From Bin90 sp965214635 (GTDB lineage Bacteria > Chloroflexota > Dehalococcoidia > Lucifugimonadales > JADFKI01), in assembly GCA_965214635.1 (NCBI GenBank), contig OZ243964.1:1240001-1304000 (forward strand): 64,000 nt of DNA. The letters run 5' to 3'. The translations under genes were made by a program, and so were the position numbers. A model generated the notes under the pieces. The model was not told the origin of the DNA and did not search any database. It worked only from the letters and a program-made list of their open reading frames with translations. Positions 25,378 through 33,489 of this stretch are shown here, one piece after another; the stretch's first letter is position 1, and each line of letters begins with the position of its first letter.

Positions 25378-26925
25378 CTATTCGCCGCGGGCGATGAAGT
25401 CTGCGATGCGCTCGCCTATCATCATCGTGGTTACATTGGTGTTGGCGCGGGGGCAGTCGGGCATGATGGAGGCGTCGGCGATGCGCAACCCGTAGATGCC
25501 GTGCACGCGCCCGTGCTGGTCGGTAACGGCAAGAGGGTCGTCGGCTTGCCCCATCTTGGCGGTGCAGGATATGTGGTGCATCGTAGAGACGGTGCGGCGT
25601 ATCCAATCGTCGATGGCGTCGGCAGAGTCGACCTGCGATGGGGCGGGTTCTTGCAGCGCATCGATTATCTGCGCCATTTCCGGGTGCTCGGCGATGCGCA
25701 GGGCGAGGTGTACGCCTTGCCGCAGACGCTGGATGTCGAACGGGGCGTCGAGGTAGTTGTAGTTGATGTACGGCTGTTCGTCCGGGTTGGAGGATACGAT
25801 GCGGAGTTCGCCGGCGGAGCGCGCGAGGTATACGCCCACGGTCATTAGCAGCAGCCGCTCTTCGGTGTTGAAGCGCATCACCTTTATCATGTCGTTTCGC
25901 AAAGACGATCCTTCGGAAGTGTATCGGAGGGCGACCTTTTGCGCGCCCACGCCTTCGGGAGGGATGGGGAAGTCGGGCTTGCAATGCCAGCGCACATTGA
26001 CGGCGGGGTGGTCGCGCAGATTCTTGCCGACGCCGGGCAGGGCGTGGCGGACTGGGATTCCCACGCTGCGCAATTCGTCCGCATGCCCAATGCCAGAGAG
26101 CATGAGCAGATGCGGAGAGCCGACGGCGCCGGCGCTCAGCACCACTTCGTTTGCGAATACGCTGAACGCCTCGCCGCCGCTGTGGACTTCGACGCCCACT
26201 GCGCGCCTTGCGTCGGCTGTGTGCGGCATATCGTCGGCGAATAGGATGCGGCGTACGGAGCAGTTGGAGCGTATGGTGAGGTTAAGGCGATGGCGCACAG
26301 GGTTGATGTAGCCCAGCGCCGTGCTCCAGCGGATGCCGTTGGGGTTGTTGAGGGCGTAGGGACCGACGCCCGTGGCATCGGGGTGGTTGTGGTCGGGGTT
26401 GGCAGGGAAGCCGGCGTCAATGCAGGCGTTGTAGAACGCTAGCTGGTCGGGAAGCAGGTCTTCGACCTTGTGGCGCTTGGCGATGATAGGGCCGTCGCTG
26501 CCATGGAAGTCGTCTTGGAAGTCTAGGTCGGTCTCTAGCTTGCGGTAGAAGGGGAGCACATCTTGGAAGCGCCATTCGTGGTTGCCCATAGACACCCAAT
26601 AGTCGAAGTCATCGGGTATGGCGCGGAGGAAGACTTGACCGTTGATGGCGCTGGTGCCGCCCATTACCCTGCCGCGCGGGACATCCATAGGCGGAGCTTG
26701 CGGGGTCGCCGTGCCGCTGTATAGCCAATTGTGCTTATCGTCGATGTTGAAGAAGTCTGCGCCTGTGCCAAGCCCGAGCTTGATGTCATCAGGCATTGCG
26801 TCGAAGTCGGGATAGTCTGCGCCGGCCTCGAGTAGCAGCACGAAGCGGTCGGGCTGCTCTGACAGCCGCGCTGCGACCACAGCGCCTGCCGAACCACCGC
26901 CGACTACGATTGTGTCGTATCGCAT
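25378..26925 (-). CDS. GMC family FAD-dependent oxidoreductase
   Basis: The start is ATG 26925 (MRYDTIVVGGGSAGAVVAARLSEQ) with an AGGAG site; the extra 43 residues of the longer frame are not protein-like. This gives 515 residues. The FAD dinucleotide-binding glycines are at the N-terminus, RVMGGTSAINGQVFLR is the first GMC signature, and the C-terminal HISCTAKMG and ADASIMPDCPRANTN match the catalytic region. These enzymes oxidise alcohols such as choline, or larger substrates. It lies only 28 bp after the PLD-helicase gene, so the two may be co-transcribed, though it is not a known defence gene. Confidence 0.92.
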   Translation of the reverse strand: MRYDTIVVGGGSAGAVVAARLSEQPDRFVLLLEAGADYPDFDAMPDDIKLGLGTGADFFNIDDKHNWLYSGTATPQAPPMDVPRGRVMGGTSAINGQVFLRAIPDDFDYWVSMGNHEWRFQDVLPFYRKLETDLDFQDDFHGSDGPIIAKRHKVEDLLPDQLAFYNACIDAGFPANPDHNHPDATGVGPYALNNPNGIRWSTALGYINPVRHRLNLTIRSNCSVRRILFADDMPHTADARRAVGVEVHSGGEAFSVFANEVVLSAGAVGSPHLLMLSGIGHADELRSVGIPVRHALPGVGKNLRDHPAVNVRWHCKPDFPIPPEGVGAQKVALRYTSEGSSLRNDMIKVMRFNTEERLLLMTVGVYLARSAGELRIVSSNPDEQPYINYNYLDAPFDIQRLRQGVHLALRIAEHPEMAQIIDALQEPAPSQVDSADAIDDWIRRTVSTMHHISCTAKMGQADDPLAVTDQHGRVHGIYGLRIADASIMPDCPRANTNVTTMMIGERIADFIARGE

Positions 26926-26953
26926 ATTTTGCTCTCCTGTGGGCGCGGGTGCG

Positions 26954-29896
26954 CTAGGGCATGTTGACATTTTGACAGTTGGCAAGAATCGACTCAAAGA
27001 TAGCACTGCCGGGCCCAAACCAGATAGCTGTATCAGGATCGTATCTTGCTCCAATGGTTGTGGCTATAACATGCTTACTGTTAGGCATCGTAATCTTGTA
27101 GTGTTCTACTCCGAATGCTTCAGTTTTCCAGTCGTCAGGCATTACTGACTGGTTGGCTACAAGCCTGTGCAGATATTTCGAATCCACTTTCGGATGAGTT
27201 GTGATGTCCGTAACAGCGGTTTTGTGGTAGGCATCGATGTCAGGCGCGGGCATCCTACTGAGATGCTCGATCTTCTGAGCAAGATCGGCTTCGCTTAAAT
27301 CGCCGTCAATGAGCGCTTTGATTATGCCGGACATATTGGATTCCAGAATGGGGCGGTAAGGCCCCACGCTGCTCTTGATTGCCTCAAGTCGGCGCTCTAC
27401 GGCTTGATGAGCTTTCCACTGCGCCGTGTCTTCATAGTACAGGTTGACAATATCCACCTTCGCAGCCGCTTGTCCTATTCGGTCGATTCTCCCTATCCGT
27501 TGTTCAAGTCGCATGGGGTTCCAGGGTATATCGTAGTTTACGAGCGCCGAGCAGAATTGCAGGTTAAGCGACTCGGACGCACTCTCTGTGCATAGCAGCA
27601 GCCCTTTGCCCTGTTGCCGAAGCCATTCCAGCCGCTTTGCGCGACTCTCTTCGTATTCGTTCTTGTCGTCTCCGTGCAGACAGGTCAGATACCAGTTCTC
27701 GCGCAGTTTGGATTCTAGCCAAGCTTGCGTATCTCGGAACTGCGTGAAAATGATAATCAGCCGGTGCCCTTTGGATTGCAGGTCGTCAAGCGTACTGACA
27801 AGCTCGGCAAACTTACTGTCCGTATCTGCAAGCGACTGGGCTTTCTCTATGTTCTGCTGCAACTCATGAACTTGACGAGCGTCAAGTAACACAGGTAATG
27901 CGCCGTTCTCCGTATCCGGGCGATCGTCAGCCTCATCATCAGTTATATCGCTCAAGGCTTCCCATTCATACGCATCCTGCCCTGCCTTCGATGCCCGCTG
28001 CTCAAAATGCCTGTTCATTATGTTTTGCAGGCTGCATGCGTATGCGTGGGGCGACGATCCCAAGCGGGTGTGGAATATCGTGGTAATGAAGCCGAGCGCG
28101 GGGCGATTGACTTCGGGGCGATTGCCGTAGATGGACGCTACGAGCGGCTTTATTTCGTCGTATAGTTCCCGCTCCAAGTCGCTCATAGTTATGTTTCTGT
28201 CTTGGACAAGCCGTTCGGGAACTGCGGTGTCATATCCTCGCTTCTGATACTCTCGGAGCAGCGTTCTTGTGTGGCGGGACATCAGACTTGCCACCGGCCC
28301 GTTGCGACGCATGTAATTGACGGTGTCTCGCATCGTCTGGCTGTTCAGACGGCTGTTCACCCAAGCCTCGTTGTCTACCCAGACTATCCGTTCAGTCTCG
28401 CCGTCCAAATTTTTAGGGGGAGATTCGTATCTCCAATACGCCTGTCGTGCTAGACGCCAAGAGTCTCGATTCTCTGCCAATTGCGGATCGTACAGCCGCT
28501 CGAAGTCGGGCAACATCCATGTGTTCTGGTCAAGCAGGTTTAGCAGCGCCCATAGGTCAATCGCAGCCATTTGCATCGGCGTCGCCGTGAGCAGCAGCAG
28601 GTCTCGCGTGCATTCGGACAGGCTCGTGAGCAGTTTCAGGTATTGGTTCGGCTGACGACGCCTAGCGTTTTCAGGTTCGCTGTACCGAGCATGATGGGCT
28701 TCGTCAATGATGATGAAGTCGTAGCCTGCACGCTGTGCCGCTTCAAGCAAGGCTGCAGCATCTCGTCTTGCCCAATGGTACGACGCTATCGCGTGTGTCT
28801 GCTTCCAATGGTCATAAGGCGCAGATTCCTCGCTGCCATCAGGATATGTTAGCATCACGCGGTTCTGCCGACGCTCCATGATGGGCACACTGATATTCAT
28901 CTTGTCGCGCAGCTCGTCTTGCCATTGATGTCTGCTGCTGGCGGGGGTGAGTATGAGAAACCGACTTGCCTTGCCCTGATTTATGCGCCATTTGAGCAGA
29001 GACGCCGCTTGCAGCGTCTTGCCGAGTCCCACCTCATCCGCTATGAGTTTTCTGACGGCACTATCGCTATCTTGGGCGTGCTTGTGGAAGAACGCCTGCT
29101 GGTGCGGCCAGAGCGAAGCAGGTACTGTGGCGACCGAAGTCGCGGGGTCGTGGCGCACTGCATTGTTCACATGGGTCCAGTATCGATGAGCGTCCGCGTT
29201 TGGTGGGCGCACCGGAGAACTGCGGGGCGCTATTTGCTTTAGCGCGTTGATATGCGTTTCGGATATTGGCGTAACAATGGCAGATTTGGACCTGTCATCC
29301 CATAGCACATCGAAGTCGCGCTGCGCATCGTCAACACGACCGGGTTCGTTCCAGTCCGTGAAGACCATAGTGCGCTCATAGTTCTCAAGCCACGCTGCGT
29401 GCGTCTCGTTGACGGAGCCGGAGAAGGCTATGCGGTTGCCCGCAGCGTCCGTTAGAATGCCTTCCTTTTCATGGAATATGCGACGACCTTCCTCTATGAA
29501 GGCGACCTTTATGTCTATGCGTCCTTGCGCCACTAGCCATGTCAGAAGTTCGAGTGCGCGACCAGCTTCCTCGTGCTGCAAATCCGAAGATTCAATCAAC
29601 GATTCCGGTGGTGCGACTTCAACTAGAACATCCTGCGCTTTCTTCAGTCCTGTCTTAATCGCTTGATACACGGATGGTGAGATGTCGTAGTTGCATATCA
29701 AGCGGATATGCCCGTCGGCGAGCAGAAACGATTCAAGCCCACGCCCGACGGCAGCAAGGGCGTGCGGAGTGAACTTGTAGGTTGTGCGATCATAGCTGAC
29801 GGCATGAGCGAGCGCGGGGCGGTAGAATTCCGCAATTATATCGTCGCAGTTGTCAGGATGGTATCGCGTCTTCAGAGTGAGATCGGTTAGAGGCAT
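26954..29896 (-). CDS. PLD-domain SNF2-family helicase
   Basis: The 980-residue protein starts at ATG 29896 (MPLTDLTLKTRYHPDNCDD), 35 bp after the methyltransferase stop. The N-terminal phospholipase-D-like domain (about residues 20-205) has FHEKEGILTDAAGNRIAFSGSVNET, a single HxK...GSxN catalytic motif. The SNF2/DEAH helicase follows: ADEVGLGKT at 287-294, DEAH at 398-401, LTATPMQ, and the C-terminal motif VI region RLEQRIGRIDRIGQ. PLD domains of this kind can be nucleases; one motif per chain implies dimerisation. Together with the upstream methyltransferase and DUF499 ATPase it forms a defence-like cassette, where it probably acts on unmodified DNA. Confidence 0.92.
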   Translation of the reverse strand: MPLTDLTLKTRYHPDNCDDIIAEFYRPALAHAVSYDRTTYKFTPHALAAVGRGLESFLLADGHIRLICNYDISPSVYQAIKTGLKKAQDVLVEVAPPESLIESSDLQHEEAGRALELLTWLVAQGRIDIKVAFIEEGRRIFHEKEGILTDAAGNRIAFSGSVNETHAAWLENYERTMVFTDWNEPGRVDDAQRDFDVLWDDRSKSAIVTPISETHINALKQIAPRSSPVRPPNADAHRYWTHVNNAVRHDPATSVATVPASLWPHQQAFFHKHAQDSDSAVRKLIADEVGLGKTLQAASLLKWRINQGKASRFLILTPASSRHQWQDELRDKMNISVPIMERRQNRVMLTYPDGSEESAPYDHWKQTHAIASYHWARRDAAALLEAAQRAGYDFIIIDEAHHARYSEPENARRRQPNQYLKLLTSLSECTRDLLLLTATPMQMAAIDLWALLNLLDQNTWMLPDFERLYDPQLAENRDSWRLARQAYWRYESPPKNLDGETERIVWVDNEAWVNSRLNSQTMRDTVNYMRRNGPVASLMSRHTRTLLREYQKRGYDTAVPERLVQDRNITMSDLERELYDEIKPLVASIYGNRPEVNRPALGFITTIFHTRLGSSPHAYACSLQNIMNRHFEQRASKAGQDAYEWEALSDITDDEADDRPDTENGALPVLLDARQVHELQQNIEKAQSLADTDSKFAELVSTLDDLQSKGHRLIIIFTQFRDTQAWLESKLRENWYLTCLHGDDKNEYEESRAKRLEWLRQQGKGLLLCTESASESLNLQFCSALVNYDIPWNPMRLEQRIGRIDRIGQAAAKVDIVNLYYEDTAQWKAHQAVERRLEAIKSSVGPYRPILESNMSGIIKALIDGDLSEADLAQKIEHLSRMPAPDIDAYHKTAVTDITTHPKVDSKYLHRLVANQSVMPDDWKTEAFGVEHYKITMPNSKHVIATTIGARYDPDTAIWFGPGSAIFESILANCQNVNMP

Positions 29897-29931
29897 ACTG
29901 CAATGTCTTTCTATTCTCGCCTTTAGTGCGG

Positions 29932-32900
29932 CTATCCATCTAGATCCAATCTTGGCTGGGACTCGATAGGCGGCTCGTGCTCTTCGCCATATAACTTGCG
30001 ATAGAGGGCGTTCCCCCACTCATAGTCGTCGTGTCCGGGCTTCAGGACGGTGAGCAGCGATTCCAGCGTCCCCTTGAAGGCGGGTTCGCCAATGTTGATG
30101 CCTCGCCATTTGAGCCACTGCTCACCATTCTCGGAATTGCCAGCCCGTTCGGTGAGCGCGATTGCGGTGTGCACACGGTCAAGCGCAGTGTCGGTCGCTT
30201 TGTCTTCGCCTATGTCTCCCCGCGCTAATCGCTGCTTTGCGGACACCAGCGTGATCCTGCCGCTGCGCTTTGTATAGACGCGCTGGGCAGAACTTTGCCC
30301 CATGTCCATTCCAATGGCTTTGGCGAAGAGGTTCGCTTCGTCGAAGGGAACGACAGTCGCGCCCGCGCCATCCTGCGTGAGTATGTACCACGCGGTAACG
30401 GGGTCTGGATGCGAGTTCGCCCATTCATTCGAGATTTGCTCCGCACGCCAGCGAGTTACTTCGCGACGCGTTATTTCAAGAGCGTCCGTAGGCGTAACGC
30501 GGAACGGGTCTTCGTCATGTATCCTGTCAGGGTGCGGCGTGATGCGCCGCGCACCCCAGTTCTCGGAGATTACGCGCAGTGCCGGGCCGTAAGCGGCGTT
30601 GTAGATGTCCACCTGCTTGAAGTTGTAACCGGCGAGCGTGGGAATGTCCGCCTGCACCGCGCTTCTGATTTCAGCCTCCACCTCATGCCAAGGGCGCGGA
30701 GCGTTGCTAGTTGCGCCATCCACGCGCGGGCGGCAGACGATGAGCATCGTGGAGCGCGCAGCCGCCTTGTCCCGGATGTGCAGGCTGGATTCCGCTTCGG
30801 TCTTTATTGGCCAAACCCGCGTGATGTTGAACTTCGCCTCAATCAGTGCGGTGATGAGTGCGTCCCACGCCGACAAGTCTTTGTGTGTGAACATGATGGT
30901 CATTATGCCGCCATCATCAGCGGGCTTTATGACGCGGCGGCATTCGTCGAATATCTCGCGCATCTTGGCGAGGTAATCGCTGGTGGCGAGCTTTGACGCA
31001 GAGAGCTTGGATTTCCTGTCAGAAACCTTCGCTTTGGCTGCCTGTGCCCGAAAGCGTGCGGGCGAGGCGATTGCCTCGTTCGTCTTGTCGGCTAGATGCT
31101 CGGTGAAATATTCTGGAAAGACATATCCCGCGGTTCGCTTGAGCCAGACATAGAAAAAGTCGGACAACTCGGCATAATTCACATTATTGTGATAGGGCGG
31201 GTCAAACACGATGCAGTCAATCGAGGCATCGTCTATGTCCACGATGAACTGTGCTGGCCCAGTGATTACCTCTGTAGGCCGCGCGGTGGGTGCCGGGGCA
31301 CTCTCACCAAAGTCCATTTCGCCGACAGGATCAGGGACATGTCCGCTCATCTTCACCAGCTCATCGATGCAATTGCCCACATCCTTCAGCGCCCATTCCA
31401 GCCCCAAGCCCTCGATAGCAACCGCCATTTCAGCGTATGCCCACTTCATACCGAAGTCATGGGTGTCGAATGTCTGCGCTACAACTTGTGATGCGGAGAG
31501 CCAAGTGCTTAATACGCTGTTCCGGTTGATCATCTTATCCAAACCCAGCGCGATATAGCCCCAGGCCGCTTGCCTTACATCGGTCAATACTTCGTTGGCG
31601 CGGTCTTCGTCCACGAGTTCACGAAACGCCTGCACGCACAGCCCGTGCGCTAACTGCTGGCGCGGGCTGAACATATCAATCCATCGTGGCATTCCATAAT
31701 CTATCGGAGTAGATGTCTTGTCGCCTCTTTGCAGCGATTCCGTCGGCAGGATGTTTTTGCGTTCCCACTCCTTGGCTTTTTCTGCAAGCATTTGCAGAAC
31801 CTTGTCGGTGTTGTCATCTTGTGGCTCTGCGATTCGGAAGCCACGCTTGGTTGTCAGGCGCTTCTTGGGCTTGCCCGCCTTGGTGAATTCATGCCACTGG
31901 TCGCGGAAGATGATGGCGTAAAGTTGCTGTCCAAGCCGTCCTGCCTGCGCTTCACGGGCGATGTAGCCTTTTTGGGTGGTCGCGCCGCAGTCCGGATATG
32001 GACAAGTGGCTATGGCGCGGTTTATGGTGCCGGGCGATTGCTCGGCGACTGTGCTCACTATCTCGAAGTCGCAGGTGCGGGTTTCGATGTTGGGGAGTAG
32101 ACGAACACCATTGCCTTTGGAATCCATTCGCCAATGTACAGATAAAGGAATCCGTCCGTCGCATGAAGGGCATGAAATCGCGCGAGCGAAAAGATACGAC
32201 CAAACGTATCTTTTCGCTCGCGCGATTTGGCCACTCTCGATTTCTGCCTTGTACTTTTCGTTCCAATCCGCCATCCACGCGGGCTGTCCGACATCGGGAT
32301 AGACGCCTTTGAGCAGTTCGCGCACACGCTTCAAGTAGCGCCCCATTATGCCGTCGTACTTCCCAATTCCAAGCTCACGCCCGTACTGCTTGAGGAGTTC
32401 GTATCCGTAACGCTGGGCCCACTCGCAGGTAGTACGCAGAATGAACGCGGAGACCGGGTTCAACTCGTTAGCGATGGTCTTCAGCCCCAGCCTACCTGCC
32501 TCGAATGGGATGCTTCCGCCGCCCGCCGTTAAATCGAGCGTTATCGGGTCGGCGCTAGGCAGATGGTCATTGAACCAATCTCGTTGTTCAGCTGTGGGGT
32601 TGTGCGTGAACGCACGCCGATGTTTGCCATAGCCAATCTTGTCGCGCTCTCCCCGCTGCCTTGCCTCTGCCAACTGCAGTGCGATTTTGTACACACTCGG
32701 GCTTGTGCCGAGCAGGTCAAACACAGCATCCATGGTCTCTTGCGCATCCTCACGCTCTGGTATCAGCGACAGCAGCACCGACGCCCGTGACGGCGCTAAT
32801 GGTTTTCTCGACCACCACACATGCATCTGATGCGGAGCAGGGTTAGGTATTGCGCCTGCACGCTCGCGTATCCCTTCGATGGAGATTTCGTTGATAGGAA

Positions 32901-32937
32901 ACCATTTTTCGATGAGGCGCGCTGATGTGGTGGGCAT
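29932..32937 (-). CDS. DUF1156 adenine-specific DNA methyltransferase
   Basis: Translation starts at ATG 32937 (MPTTSARLIEKWFPINEISI) after GGAAG, giving 1001 residues; the longer frame to 33111 is ignored. The DUF1156 N-terminus contains HVWWSRKPLAPSRA (residues 39-52). The AdoMet-binding motif is LDLTAGGGSIPFEAGRLG (about 134-151). The amino-methyltransferase motif IV is DPPY at 579-582. Zinc-ribbon-like cysteines occur at CPSC (256-259) and CPYPDC (312-317). It corresponds to COG1743-type enzymes and should methylate adenine N6. A perfect 24-bp inverted repeat lies in the coding region for residues about 237-254. Confidence 0.93.
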   Translation of the reverse strand: MPTTSARLIEKWFPINEISIEGIRERAGAIPNPAPHQMHVWWSRKPLAPSRASVLLSLIPEREDAQETMDAVFDLLGTSPSVYKIALQLAEARQRGERDKIGYGKHRRAFTHNPTAEQRDWFNDHLPSADPITLDLTAGGGSIPFEAGRLGLKTIANELNPVSAFILRTTCEWAQRYGYELLKQYGRELGIGKYDGIMGRYLKRVRELLKGVYPDVGQPAWMADWNEKYKAEIESGQIARAKRYVWSYLFARAISCPSCDGRIPLSVHWRMDSKGNGVRLLPNIETRTCDFEIVSTVAEQSPGTINRAIATCPYPDCGATTQKGYIAREAQAGRLGQQLYAIIFRDQWHEFTKAGKPKKRLTTKRGFRIAEPQDDNTDKVLQMLAEKAKEWERKNILPTESLQRGDKTSTPIDYGMPRWIDMFSPRQQLAHGLCVQAFRELVDEDRANEVLTDVRQAAWGYIALGLDKMINRNSVLSTWLSASQVVAQTFDTHDFGMKWAYAEMAVAIEGLGLEWALKDVGNCIDELVKMSGHVPDPVGEMDFGESAPAPTARPTEVITGPAQFIVDIDDASIDCIVFDPPYHNNVNYAELSDFFYVWLKRTAGYVFPEYFTEHLADKTNEAIASPARFRAQAAKAKVSDRKSKLSASKLATSDYLAKMREIFDECRRVIKPADDGGIMTIMFTHKDLSAWDALITALIEAKFNITRVWPIKTEAESSLHIRDKAAARSTMLIVCRPRVDGATSNAPRPWHEVEAEIRSAVQADIPTLAGYNFKQVDIYNAAYGPALRVISENWGARRITPHPDRIHDEDPFRVTPTDALEITRREVTRWRAEQISNEWANSHPDPVTAWYILTQDGAGATVVPFDEANLFAKAIGMDMGQSSAQRVYTKRSGRITLVSAKQRLARGDIGEDKATDTALDRVHTAIALTERAGNSENGEQWLKWRGINIGEPAFKGTLESLLTVLKPGHDDYEWGNALYRKLYGEEHEPPIESQPRLDLDG
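32175..32228. repeat. Perfect inverted repeat, 24-bp arms, 6-base loop, inside the methyltransferase gene
   Basis: The left arm (32175-32198) and right arm (32205-32228) are exact reverse complements, with loop ACCAAA on the plus strand. The arms encode ARAKRY before and SYLFARA after the loop, so the translated protein is also a near mirror. A hairpin this long in coding DNA is far beyond chance. Confidence 0.95.
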
Positions 32938-33035
32938 TGGCACTTCCTTCGTTCCATACGAGATTAAATACTGGCGATATGCTCTGCAATATTGTCTCGT
33001 GAATGCAGTTCTCTGAGTAATAAGTAGGGCGTGTC

Positions 33036-33470
33036 CTACGCCCACACGAGCGCCATCGCCTTCACGATGTTCGCCGGTCGGTTGCGGTCGCGCAAGTGTG
33101 CGTGCCACCAACGCGCTTCGGCGTTGTCCATATCGGCGACTACCTTGCCGAGCTTGTGTGCCTGTTCTGTGTCAGCGGTTTTCCTGATGGCAAGCATCGC
33201 AAGCCGCACCTGCGCCGCCGTGGTCTCGTCTATCAGCCTGTACTGATGTCTGTCGCCGCTCAGGTCTATGTGTTCCTCGTTGCGAAGTATCGTGGCGATG
33301 TGGGGATATGCTATGTCCCGATGCAACCCTTTGAGCGTGATGACATGGCGACCCGGCTTGCGCCTGCTGCGCTTGCTCGCGTGCGTCAGGGTAACGCAGC
33401 GCTCGCCGTTCTTGTCGCTGTGGAGCAACAAGCCATGGTTCGGTGGTCTCGCGGCAGCTTTGGGACTCAT
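33036..33470 (-). CDS. Small protein of the defence-like cassette, unknown function
   Basis: This 144-residue basic protein ends in DRNRPANIVKAMALVWA. I do not recognise a named domain. It lies 19 bp after the DUF499 ATPase gene and 98 bp before the methyltransferase start, all in one direction, so it is almost certainly co-expressed. A short subunit at this position occurs in related DUF499/DUF1156 loci as I recall, but I cannot confirm the family. It has no membrane segment or signal peptide. It could be a specificity or assembly subunit. Confidence 0.65.
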   Translation of the reverse strand: MSPKAAARPPNHGLLLHSDKNGERCVTLTHASKRSRRKPGRHVITLKGLHRDIAYPHIATILRNEEHIDLSGDRHQYRLIDETTAAQVRLAMLAIRKTADTEQAHKLGKVVADMDNAEARWWHAHLRDRNRPANIVKAMALVWA

Positions 33471-33489
33471 TGATTCGTCCTTTCGGGAT

